Assembly: GCF_029989365.1 (NCBI RefSeq)
Contig: NZ_JAPRAQ010000038.1
Location: 1-52,844, forward strand
DNA from: Bradyrhizobium sp. Arg816
GTDB taxonomy: Bacteria; Pseudomonadota; Alphaproteobacteria; Rhizobiales; Xanthobacteraceae
Direction: 5' to 3'
Length of the DNA stretch: 52,844 nt
The notes under the pieces were generated by a model that was not told where the DNA came from, made no database searches, and was given only the letters and a program-made list of their open reading frames with translations. Below, in pieces: positions 1 to 8,443 of this stretch; the first letter of the stretch is position 1; every line of letters begins with the position of its first letter. Made by a program: the position numbers and the translations under genes.

Positions 1-300
1 GCGCCAACGGGTCATCGACGATCGATCGAACGGCAGACGGTGGCAGAAGCTCAATTCGCCGCAGAAGTATTGGTAGTAGGGGTTCTCGATCCAGCGGGCG
101 CACAGCACCTCATCTGACAAGTTGTGCGTGTGCTTCAGAATGAACAGGCCGGCCACGAGCCGCGTCGGCAAGCCAGGCTGCCCCAACCCTGTAGCGCGGC
201 CGCTTCATGACACTGGAAACGATCGCCCCGTTGAGCGATAATCCTGCCGTCGGCTTCCCGGCGATCGCCCCTGACCATCCGGCCCATGCCGGCGAAGGCG
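1..300 (-). pseudogene. IS5-family transposase N-terminal remnant, runs off the left edge
   Basis: Reading the minus strand from about position 180 to 1 gives an open stretch typical of the N-terminal part of IS5-family transposases: LPTRLVAGLFILKHTHNLSD, then ALCARWIENPYYQ-like and PFDRSS-M-TRWR segments. The part upstream of it (about 180-300) is in another frame, so the N-terminus is frameshifted. The DDE catalytic core, if present, lies outside the window. It is probably a decayed element, but the missing half cannot be judged. Confidence 0.7.
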
Positions 301-608
301 GTGGCCCGCCGCCAGCTACACCACACCACAGGACACGATCCGTCGTTGTTCGGAATCCGTCATTGCAAAATGTAGGGAGTTCCGCTAGCGCGGAGCGAAA
401 CACATGGCGTTCCATTCTCGCTCACAGCTAGCGTTGTTGGCATCCCAATTGCTTGGACGCGGTCCGGGCATCTCGATTTCCTTTATTGAAGCGAGCAAAC
501 CCGCTCGCGGCTTCGTCTGCTAAGCCAGCCGGCGCGGAGGAGCCAGACGAACTGTTCATTCGAATCGAGCGAACAACTGACAGCGCAGCGGGTAAACGTT
601 AAATACTC
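301..608. other. Stretch without recognised gene
   Basis: Between the IS5 remnant and the ligase-like gene I see short open frames on both strands with no family resemblance. It would hold the promoter of the gene starting at 609, but no convincing -35/-10 pair or strong ribosome binding site was seen. Confidence 0.4.
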
Positions 609-1436
609 ATGAGAGTAACCGTCGCGTGGAACAATGACTATACTGGCGGGATGAACCGGTTCAACCCCTCCCCTCCGGGGGAATACCGCCGCGTCTCGGT
701 CGGAAGAATGATAGCTGAAACCATCGTGGCGGCGCTGCAAGAGGGCGGCCACACAACGCAGCTGTGCGAGGGTGATAAAGGACTACTCGCTACCCATGAG
801 TGGTTCATGCCACCCGATTCGCAAGCCCCTCGCACCGGATTGGTCTTCAATATGGCGAGCGAAATCCGAAGGGCGGGAACTCTGTGCCGCCTGCTGGGAA
901 ACGAAGAAATTGAGGGATTGCCCCTGGTGGAGCATGATTTCGGCGATCGAAAAACAGGTTTTATCACTTGGGAAGACAAGCGGCATATCGCGGGCGCGGA
1001 GCCGCCGAAGATGTGTCCGACAAAAGTTGGAAATGCACTTGAGACGAAGCTGCGGGATATTTCTGTTGCGACGTTTCGTGCATGCATGTGCCGAGACTAC
1101 GCCCGCGTCGACCTGCGGATTGATCGCTCTGGCCAGGCCTTTGTCCTAGAGATCAACCCCGAACCGCCACTTAACATGGGGGCCTCTTATTTCTTGGCTG
1201 CGACGACCGCAGGATACACCTTCTCGGGAATGATCAATCGCGTCCTGGATGTCGCCCAGAGGCGGTATTTCGGAGTCGGCAACCCAAAGGCCGGCATGCG
1301 TAATTGTGGCCAGATTGTTCCGATCTCTACCGTTGGGCGGACTCTGCGCATGCGGAATTATAATGCTGGCGAGCGCGTTCCCGCTCAGACAATCCTGGTG
1401 GTGGTCCAACAGCGGTACAATTTGGCTCTTGGGTAA
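609..1436 (+). pseudogene. D-alanine-D-alanine ligase-like ATP-grasp protein with internal deletion
   Basis: The 275-aa product begins like Ddl-type ATP-grasp ligases (MRVTVAWNNDYTG, then CEGDKGLLAT) and has the C-terminal ATP-grasp signature around residues 165-185, YARVDLRID followed by FVLEINPEPPLNMG. In this family D and the E-x-N pair bind metal and ATP. Between NMASEIRRAG (about residue 90) and NEEIEGLPLVEHDF the usual middle is absent, that is the part of about 100 residues carrying the ATP-binding lobe and nucleotide loop. The reading frame survives, but an active ligase is unlikely. An alternative is a divergent short ATP-grasp protein. It precedes the RpiR regulator on the same strand. 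The last 15 or so residues look like read-through beyond the family end. Confidence 0.7.
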
Positions 1437-1594
1437 GCCGGTCGTCAGACCGTGATAATGTTCTCAACCTCCTTATACTTGTCGTGAAAAGAACGATTAA
1501 GTCACTCAAAGTCGGCGAGCGAAAAGCTGTACGCTCAGGCGAAGACGCGCGTATGCTCAGCGTCTCTCGGCTCAACAGCGGGAGGTATGTCGCA

Positions 1595-2479
1595 ATGGCT
1601 TGTCCCATCGCAGGCGCCATCAAGGGCAGCTACGAGCGGATGCCGCGGCAAATGAAAGTTGCGGCACGTTGGCTGCACGATCATCCGACGGAGGTCGCAT
1701 TGCTTTCGATGCGGGAGCAGGCGCGCCAAGCAGGCGTATCTCCGGCGACGCTAACACGGTTTGCGCAGCGCCTCGGATTCGATGGTTTCGATGGATTGAA
1801 GGAGATATTCGCGGACAATGTTAGAGAAGGGCCAGAAAGTTTCGCCGAGCGCGCAGAGGAGCTGCCGGTAAGACGAGAGGCCGAAGGCGATGCCGCCGTC
1901 ATCGGTGATACAATCGATGCTTTGCATAGTCATCTGAAATACCTTGCGCAGCCCTCCGCGATTGCAGCGTTGGGCGCTGCCGTGGATGTCATGGCTGAGG
2001 CGCGAAACATCTTTTGTCTTGGCCTCCGCTCAAGTTTTCCTGCAGCATATCTAATCCATTATGCCTGCTCGTTGCTGGGCTCCCCCACGATTATGATCGG
2101 GGGAATAGGCGGCACATCCAATGATGCGCTTAGGTTGGTAAGTCCAGGAGACGTTCTACTGGCGGTTACAGTTAGCCCATACACCCGCTATACGGTGCAG
2201 GCCTCCGAGTTCGCGGTTTCGCGCGGTGCAAAGCTAGTCGCGGTGACCGATAGCGAGCTATCTCCGGTCGCCAAGCTTTCCGATGTTGTGATTTGTGTTC
2301 GGACTGAAACACCTTCGTTCTTTCACTCAATGACACCCGTATTCGCAGCGGCGGAGTGTCTCATAGAGCTTATCGCGGCCAGGCAAGGCAGCCGCGCGCT
2401 TGTGGCGTTGGAAGCGAGCGAAGCACATCTCGCAGCATTCGATACTTACATGTTGGCGAGATCGCTCAGGCGTAAGTAG
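1595..2479 (+). CDS. MurR/RpiR-family transcriptional regulator
   Basis: The product has the standard RpiR layout: an N-terminal helix-turn-helix of about 75 residues (LSMREQARQAGVSPATLTRF, then AQRLGF-D-GF), followed by a SIS sugar-phosphate isomerase-like domain (about 120-265) with the FCLGLRSS and DVLLAVTVSPYTR segments. SIS domains bind phosphosugars or related effectors. I chose ATG 1595 because GGAGG sits at 1581-1585, 9 nt upstream; the longer frame from 1484 adds 37 residues that are not typical of the family. It lies beside the ligase-like gene and is convergent with ABC operon copy 1, so control of the transporter or peptide use is plausible but inferred. It appears intact, with about 294 aa. 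Confidence 0.9.
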   Translation: MACPIAGAIKGSYERMPRQMKVAARWLHDHPTEVALLSMREQARQAGVSPATLTRFAQRLGFDGFDGLKEIFADNVREGPESFAERAEELPVRREAEGDAAVIGDTIDALHSHLKYLAQPSAIAALGAAVDVMAEARNIFCLGLRSSFPAAYLIHYACSLLGSPTIMIGGIGGTSNDALRLVSPGDVLLAVTVSPYTRYTVQASEFAVSRGAKLVAVTDSELSPVAKLSDVVICVRTETPSFFHSMTPVFAAAECLIELIAARQGSRALVALEASEAHLAAFDTYMLARSLRRK

Positions 2480-2839
2480 ATTCGTGCAGTACTCAAAAGA
2501 TTCCACTCGTACCGACGAACTTTCCGTGAGAATGGGCTTCCACATTTCTCCAGGTGACGGCGACTATGGTTCGGAGATCGGGATATTGCATAAGAACGCC
2601 GCGCGGCCGCCTTCGGTTGAATACTTGGCAGAAGGCCTTCGTTCGCGAGCTTCGCGCGCAGAAGACCCGCAAGGTACCGGCCGCGACACTGAAGAAGCGA
2701 GTACAGCAGCCAGTGTCGCTGCCCTTGGCCGCCTGTTCGCGGCCCACCGAAAACCCTGACCGCCATCTCAAGCGGATAAGCACATGTATCTCGATCTGGC
2801 AGATCATCTTGGGCGAGCGGTTGGCGCGGCAGTCGGCAT
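2480..2839. other. Stretch without recognised gene
   Basis: Overlapping open frames occur on both strands, but none gives a recognisable protein. It adjoins the coupling-protein remnant, so it may be decayed conjugation DNA. Confidence 0.35.
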
Positions 2840-3330
2840 TCAGGGAGCGGCATTTGAAGGAAGCCTTAGCCCGCGACCTCGTCCAGACGGCGGGCAGCAA
2901 CACCGCGTGCGGCAGCTCGATGCGCCAGCGGTCCCACAGGGTGCGCCAGCGCCGTTCGAGCCAGAACCGCACCTTGCGGCCAGGATCGGATACGGCAGAC
3001 GCGGCATCAGGATCACGGCGTGACGGTAGGGAAGCTGCATCATCTCCGCGGGATCGACGAGATAGCGCGCTGCCTCGCTCACGCCCTGACTGAGGTGATG
3101 GGGTCAAAGGTCGCCCCCTGTGAGTGGCTGGACGAGTGGCTGAGAATCGTTGTGTAATCGATACTGTCCGCGAGCATTCACGTGGTCTGGATATCCTTGA
3201 CGTTGAATCCGACCTTGCATCCGGCGTTGGCGATGATCGAGCGCGCCCGGCTGCGCTCGAGCGGCTCGAGGTCCTGCGGGATTATGATCATATTCATGTA
3301 GGTGGCCAGGAACCCTACTCGTCCTCAATC
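2840..3330 (-). pseudogene. VirD4/TraG-type coupling protein remnant (C-terminal part)
   Basis: Minus-strand frames joined across frameshifts give a pattern like the end of type IV secretion coupling ATPases. First comes MNMIIIPQDLEPLERSRARS with IIANAGCKVGFNVKDIQT (about 3170-3300). Then comes YLVDPAEMMQLPYRHAVILM followed by PRLPYPILAA (about 2990-3080), and then RFWLERRWRTLWDR. In VirD4/TraG proteins a QDL-x-QL segment, an S/ANAGCK-like segment and a final P-x-E-x-M-x-LP...PPI-x-AKKIRY segment occur in this order. No Walker motifs remain. The gene is broken and truncated by the neighbouring aminotransferase remnant. Assignment is by eye from short motifs. Confidence 0.45.
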
Positions 3331-3369
3331 GGTTGAAGCCGCCCCGCGCCGTCTCCGCCCCGTGATCGT

Positions 3370-3600
3370 CGGCCTCAAAACCCCCCTCACGAGATCGAGC
3401 CAATGGAAGTTCTTGATCGCGGGGTTGACTGATTTGGCGGGGATGCGTCTGTGTGGCTGATTACGACATCCTCTCTCCAGTTGCAGTTCGTTGACCACGG
3501 GCCCAAAAGGGATGGGAAACGCGATAAAGCGGTTATCCGCTTGACGGGGATCCAGGCGCGCGCGGTTGGAAGCTGTGTCACGATCGGGTCCTGTTCTATC
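3370..3600 (-). pseudogene. Class IV aminotransferase fragment (module copy 1)
   Basis: The plus-strand DNA here (GAGATCGAGCCAATGGAAGT and onward) closely follows the DNA of the intact class IV aminotransferase at about 39585-39760, covering the part around the catalytic lysine and the strands before it. The N-terminal leader DNA of this copy (3590-3680) instead matches the leader of the aminotransferase fragment at 40980-41080. A deletion has therefore joined the leader to the middle of the gene. The frame is broken and the C-terminal third is missing. Confidence 0.65.
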
Positions 3601-3675
3601 CTCCCGTCACTTTTCAGGTTCATGTGCCGACGTCCGATCTTCGTGTCGGCGGTGTGCACAAGATATGCGATCCGG

Positions 3676-4711
3676 TCAAAACGTCTGTGGCTGTGCCACA
3701 GGAGCGAGCAAAGAATTGGCCGCGGTAGCCGGCTCGGCCGGAATGTCCATAGTTGGGGCGCGCGCATGACAGCCTACGGCGCGCCCGTCAGCCACCGGCA
3801 CCAAAGGCGGCACTTTGATCCGGCAGCGCTCAACCGCAAGCGGGCAGCGCGGGTGAAACGCGCACCCTTTCGGCGGTTGATGGGGCTTGGCACCTCGCCC
3901 TCAACTGGCGCCTTCAGCCGAACCCCGGTGTCGGGCCCGGCACTGGGGCGGCCGCGATGAGTGCCTTGGACCGGCTTTGCGAACAACGCCTCGCATGGGG
4001 CGAGTTCCACGATGCGCCCCAAGTACATGACCGCGACGCGATGACCGATATGCTCCACGACGCGAAGGCCATGTGAGATGAAGATGAAGGCAATGCCCAT
4101 CTGCTGTTGCATATCCATGAGAAGGTTCAGAATCTGTGCCTGCACAGAGACGTCAAGGGCTGGAACTGCCTCTTCGGCGATGATGAGCGAGGGCTGTAGC
4201 GAAAGTGCCCGCGCTATGCCGAGCCGCTGGCGCAGACCACCCGACAACTCGGACGGAAGCCTGTGCATCATCTCCGGCGACATACCAGGCTTTCGCAGGA
4301 GGTCCACAGCAAGGGCTTGGCGCTGCTTGCGGCTGAGCCGATCGAAGTTCTCTGCGGGCTCAGTAATAACCTGTCCAGCCGTGAGACGCGGATTCAGCGC
4401 CGAGTAAGGATCCTGATAGACCATCTACATCCGCCGGCGCCAATCTCGTACCGCGAGTTTCTTGAGACCGGCAACATCGGCTCCCTCGATCAGCACACGT
4501 CCGGCTGTCGGCTCTACGAGCCGCATGAAGAGCCGCGCCACGGCGGACTTGCCACAGCCAGTTTCGCCGACAATGCAAAGCGTCTCCCGGGCCTTGCCAG
4601 ACAAGGATATTTGTCCACGGCCCGGCTCAGCGGGTTGGTTGTCTTCGAGTATCCTATACCGAGCGGATAATGCTTGGTCAGGTTCTCGACTTTCAGCAGA
4701 GGACCGCTCAT
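3676..4711 (-). pseudogene. Peptide ABC transporter ATPase, DppF/OppF type, decayed (copy 1)
   Basis: This is a decayed paralogue of the intact ATPase at 41084-42136. The open part (3774-4424) keeps the Q-loop (YQDPYSALNPRL), the signature (LSGGLRQRLGIARAL), an altered Walker B (LIIAEEAVPALD, where the intact copy has ADEAVSALD) and an altered H-loop (FISHGLRVVEHI, where the intact copy has SHDLGVVEHI). The Walker A half (about 4425-4711) lies in other frames. A small deletion removes sequence near the end (KPVQGTHRG). Frameshifts, loss of the Walker B aspartate and H-loop changes make it non-functional. Confidence 0.85.
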
Positions 4712-5141
4712 GCGTGAACTAGGGTCCGCGGTCGTTGGCTCGTCGGCAATCCATAGTTCCTGTGAGCAGGCGAGAGCCATAGCGATCATGACATGCAGGC
4801 GCATACCGCCGGAATTTCGTGCGGATAGTTGATTACGCGACGCTCGGGATCCGCGATGCTGACGAGCCGGAGCATCTCTTGAGCTTTTGCCATCGCATCT
4901 GATCGGGAGGCTTTGGCGTGGATCCGCACTGTCACGGCGATTTGGCGACCAACGCGATCCCCTTCCCGCGGACCTGTCGCCCCTTTGCTTGCGAGTTTCA
5001 GCAGGTCGCGTCCGTGAAAGCTGATCTCGCCGCTGATGGTCTTCGCGTTTAGCTTCGGCAGCAGGCGAAGAATGGAAAGGGCCGTGACGCTCTCCAGCAT
5101 CCGGATTCACCTACAACGCCGAGCGTTTCGCCACGTTGACC

Positions 5142-6330
5142 TAGTCAGGTGAATCTAAAGTTCGCCACATAAAGTCTGCTGGGCTTTGTGGCAGAAGCGT
5201 TTGACGGAAGCCAAGATCTGGTCTGCGGACTTGGTCCATTTGAAGGGCTTCGGGTTGTTGTTGTGCAGTTCGATGAAGGTACGGATGTCGGCCTCGAGCT
5301 GCCTGACGGAGGTGTGAACACCTCGCTGGATCTGCTTTCTGGTGAGTTCAGCGAACCAGCGCTCGATCTGATTGATCCATGACGCGGAAGTCGGCGTGAA
5401 GTGGACATAATAGTGCGGCCGGCGAGCGAGCCACGCTTTGATCTTGGGTGTCTTGTGGGTGGCGTAGTTGTCCATGACGATATGGACAGCGAGCCCCTCA
5501 GGGATTTGAGCGTCGATCTCTTTGAGGAACTTCAAGAACTCGACCGCCCGATGGCGTTTGTAGCATTTGCCAATGACAAAGCCGGACGCGATGTCGAGCG
5601 CGGCAAACAGCGTGGTCGTACCATGTCGCACATAGCTGTGCGTGCGACGTTCCGGCACCCCAGGCATCATCGGCAAGACCGGCTGCTCGCGATCGAGTGC
5701 CTGGATCTGGCTTTTCTCATCGACGCTGAGGACAACGGCTCGGTTCGGTGGGGACAGGTAAAGCCCGACAATATCGCGCACCTTATCGACGAATAGCGGA
5801 TCGCTCGACAGTTTAAATGTCTGGCTGCGGTGCGGCTGCAAGCCGAACGCCATCCACATTCGGCGGATCGTGGTGTGAGAAAAGCCGGTTTCCGCAGCCA
5901 TCGAGCGGATCGACCAGTGCGTCGCGTCGGGCGGTGTCGTACGCAATGTCCGCTCGATTACCTCAGCAACCTGATCGTCGTCGATGGTTCGAGGGCGGCC
6001 AGGGCGGGCTTCGTCAAGCAGGCCATCACAGCGATCCTTCAAGAATCGGCGGCGCCACTTGCCAACGGTGTGTTCATGGATGCCAAGTTCGGCAGCCACA
6101 GACTTGCTTGGCAGACAATCTGCACATCGCAGGATCGCGCGGCACCGCTCAGATAGCGATCGGGCTACACGATGACGACGAACTTGCCTCTCCAAGTACG
6201 CCCGCTCCTGCGGACTAAGCACTAACGGCGCGATCGGGCCGGCCTCGCACACCTGCATTCGCCACTAGCACTCTCCTCTCTAGAGATTCGAGCGACAACT
6301 AATGCGACGAATTTGCGTTCCAGATGACTA
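5142..6330 (-). mobile_element. IS630-family insertion sequence with TA target duplication
   Basis: The element spans 5144-6328 between two TA dinucleotides (5142-5143 and 6329-6330). Its ends are imperfect inverted repeats: GTCAGGTGAATCTAAAGTTC at the left, and GTCATCTGGAACGCAAATTC read inward from the right. TA duplication is the rule for IS630/Tc1/mariner elements. Removing the element plus one TA restores GTTGACCTAGAAGCTGATG, which aligns with CTTGACCTGGAAGCTGATG in the intact ATPase gene at about 43018-43034, so the insertion point is exact. Confidence 0.9.
5155..6258 (-). CDS. IS630-family transposase, apparently intact
   Basis: The 367-aa protein has an N-terminal helix-turn-helix region (SKSVAAELGIHEHTVGKWRR, about residues 51-70), a second winged-helix segment (HWSIRSMAAETGFSHTTIRR) and a DDE catalytic core. 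The three carboxylates are all present: D180 in VLSVDEKSQIQALD, D263 in IVMDNYATHK and E299 in SASWINQIERWF. It catalyses cut-and-paste transposition into TA. No frameshift or stop is visible and it fills the element almost end to end. It is related to, but clearly distinct from, the mutated transposase at 25.3-26.4 kb. Confidence 0.93.
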   Translation of the reverse strand: MQVCEAGPIAPLVLSPQERAYLERQVRRHRVARSLSERCRAILRCADCLPSKSVAAELGIHEHTVGKWRRRFLKDRCDGLLDEARPGRPRTIDDDQVAEVIERTLRTTPPDATHWSIRSMAAETGFSHTTIRRMWMAFGLQPHRSQTFKLSSDPLFVDKVRDIVGLYLSPPNRAVVLSVDEKSQIQALDREQPVLPMMPGVPERRTHSYVRHGTTTLFAALDIASGFVIGKCYKRHRAVEFLKFLKEIDAQIPEGLAVHIVMDNYATHKTPKIKAWLARRPHYYVHFTPTSASWINQIERWFAELTRKQIQRGVHTSVRQLEADIRTFIELHNNNPKPFKWTKSADQILASVKRFCHKAQQTLCGEL

Positions 6331-6442
6331 GAAGCTGATGTTATCCAATACGCGGGTGATGCTTTTCTGGCCGAAAAAATGTGTCTCCAGGCCTCGAACA
6401 TCGAGGAGAACGTCATCCCCAATGGTTTCTTGCAATTGCATG

Positions 6443-7322
6443 TCAGCCTCCACGTTTTGAGCGGGGATTAAACAGGTCGCGTAAGCCATCTCCGAGCAGG
6501 TTGCGGCAAGAACCGTGATGACAAGGCAGGCTCCGGGGCGAAGACCGTGAATGGTGCGACGCCGAGATACAGGTTTGCACTTGAGATCATGTTTCCCCAA
6601 CTGGGGATCTCGGTCGGCACGCCTACGCCAAGGAAGCTCGGCCCGGCCTCTGTCAGTATCGCCGACGCGCAGACATTGGCACTCTGCACCAGAAGCGGCG
6701 GAATGGCCCTCGGGAGGATGTGCCACCACAGTACCTTCGGTAGGGACGCGCCGCCACAGAGCGCTGCCTCCACATAAGGGCGCGAGCGAACACTCAGAAC
6801 CACTGAACTAACCAGCCGCGTAACACTTTGAATCGAAGAGACCGTGATCGCGACGATGAGGGTTCCGATTCCGGCGGCCGTCAGCGAAACGAAGGACGAT
6901 GGCCAGCAGAATCGCCGTGATCGCTATCAGGTCGTCCACGATCCGCATGGCGATGTTGTCGAAGCTGCGACTGTAGCCGGCGATGACACCGATCAAAAGC
7001 CCGACTAATGCGGCGCTCACCACCGACCTCAGTCCCACCAAGAGTGAAATTAGGACGCCGAACATCGTTCGCGCAAAGACGTCAGCGTTCAAATTATCGC
7101 TCCCTCACCACATCTCGCTGGAAGGCGGGTGAAGCCGTTGAACGGATCCATGTTCAGAGGATTGCCGGCTTAAAGCGGAGCAGCAAGCGCCAGTACGATC
7201 GACAGCGCCAACAGGCAGCAACCCATAAAAACTAGCGGATGCCGCTTTGCTAGACGCGAAAGGCCAGACGGCGGTGACCGGCTCACCGACAAGGATTCAA
7301 CCGGAGCCGAGAACAGATTCAT
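6443..7322 (-). pseudogene. Peptide ABC permease, DppC/OppC type, decayed (copy 1)
   Basis: This is a decayed paralogue of the intact permease at 43136-44023. Recognisable pieces in order from the N-terminus are a leader at about 7180-7322 (MNLFSAPVESLSVSRS, then a hydrophobic segment ending LALAAPL), a middle at 6808-7092 (DVFARTMFGVLISLLVG, GLLIGVIAGYSRSFDN) and the EAA-loop region at 6468-6803 (YVEAALCGGASLPKVLWWHI, then ILTEAGPSFLGVGVPTEIPS). At least three frameshifts separate them, and the DPFDRLQPPSAKLRFG region is reduced. The spacing to the neighbouring ATPase fragment is the same as in the intact operon. Confidence 0.85.
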
Positions 7323-8150
7323 GTCAGTACCGAAGAACCTGAGGCGTGATACCGGCGGCCTGGCGCCTGGCCAGATCGGCGGCCACAGGAAGCGGGTTCT
7401 GTCGGATGCCGACGCCGACTGGCTGCGCGATCGCGTTCGCTCGGGCCATTCACCTTGCGCAAGCTGACGCAGGAGCTGGCTGCACGCGGGATCAAGACGG
7501 ACGTGCGGGCGGTGTGGGCTTTTGTCCACACCGAGTGGCTCAGCAAAAAAACGTTCTACCAGCCAAGCAGGATCGCCCCGACGTCGCCCGTAAGCGGACC
7601 CGCTGGAAAGCGCATCAAGGCTGGATCGACGTCGCGATTTTGGTTTTTATCGACGAGACGTGGATCAAAAACAATTGGCACCGCTGCGCCAGGCCCCTGT
7701 GGGCAGCGCCTCCAGGCCGCTGCGCCCTTCGGCCATTGAAGACCATGACCTTATCGCGGCGCTGCGTTACGATCGGATCAGCGCGCCTTGGGTGATTGAT
7801 GGTCCCATCAATGGTGAGCTCTTCGCACTGTGCGTCGAGAAGGTGTGGGCACCCACCCTCGCACCGGGCGAGATCGTCCTTCTCGACAATCTTGGCAGCC
7901 ACAAGGGAAAGGCGGCTCGCCAAACAATCCGCGCCAGAGGCGCCCACCGTATCTTCTTGCCGCCCTACAGCCCTGACCTCAATCCAATCGAGCAGGTCTT
8001 CGCCAGACTCAAAACACCTCATGCGAGCTGCAGAGCCTCGTGACGTGGAGGCAACCTGGCGAAAGGTCAGCGAACGCCTCGACCTCTTGTCCGAGGAGGA
8101 GTGCACCAACTACTTCAAAAACTCAGGCTATGTTTCCGTGTAAATACATC
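7323..8150 (+). pseudogene. Second IS630-family transposase, frameshifted
   Basis: Joining plus-strand frames gives an IS630 transposase of the DETW type. The N-terminus runs VPKNLRRDTGG, then RKLTQELAARGIKTDVRAVW. The first catalytic aspartate is in VFIDETWIKNNW, the second in IVLLDNLGSHKGKAARQ, and the glutamate in YSPDLNPIEQVFARLK. The C-terminus reads EEECTNYFKNSGYVSV and stops at 8143. Frame changes occur near 7440, 7560, 7740 and 8010, so no functional protein is made. It sits in the junction between the permease fragments of copy 1 and has replaced the 3' end of the second permease gene. Its terminal repeats could not be delimited. Confidence 0.85.
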
Positions 8151-8154
8151 ATGC

Positions 8155-8351
8155 TCTAGTCGCGATTGTTGATCGCATCGACCACCAATCGGCCGACACC
8201 AGAAATGTTGAACACATTTCCGTGATGACGACGCCAGAAATCAGATAGGCGAAACTTATGCCGATCACGGTAAGGATCGCGACACCCGCATTCTTTAGGG
8301 CGCGGTGGAAAAGCATCGAATATGAAGACGCGCCCTTCGCCGCGGCAGTTC
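8155..8351 (-). pseudogene. Peptide ABC permease, DppB/OppB type, short fragment (copy 1)
   Basis: About 200 bp match the intact permease gene at 44133-44330 nearly base for base, including the loop MRTAAAKGASSYSMLFHRAL, the following ILTVIGISFAYLISG membrane segment, and a frame-broken end equivalent to NIPGVGRLVVDAINNRDYPI. The whole N-terminal two-thirds is gone: similarity ends abruptly at about 8351, next to the GSA-like aminotransferase gene. The C-terminal end was lost to the IS630 on the other side. Confidence 0.85.
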
Positions 8352-8443
8352 GCAAAAGCGGCCTTCTACGAAAGAGGGGGGCACCGGCCTCAGACCAGTG
8401 ACTCCACTTTGCGTATTTCTTCCGGGCTTTTCTCTCTCGGCAG

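Larger units (their letters stand above)
4712..6441 (-). pseudogene. Peptide ABC transporter ATPase, DppD/OppD type, decayed and split by IS630 (copy 1)
   Basis: Fragments at 4712-5141 and 6331-6441 together match the intact ATPase at 42127-43134. The N-terminal piece ends at 6331, and the IS630 element (5144-6328) separates it from the Walker A region, which is itself frame-broken. Two deletions are visible. The Q-loop region is missing (GATGPREGDRVGRQIAVTVR where the intact copy has a Q-loop between). The gene also stops abruptly after Walker B (ADEPTTADPSS) and runs straight into the start of the DppF copy. The translation start matches that of the intact gene (ATG at 6441, minus strand). 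Confidence 0.85.

Noticed and set aside
2554..3093. Plus-strand frame of 179 codons opposite the coupling-protein relic
   Set aside because: The protein-like signal is on the minus strand; the plus frame is arginine-rich and unlike any family.
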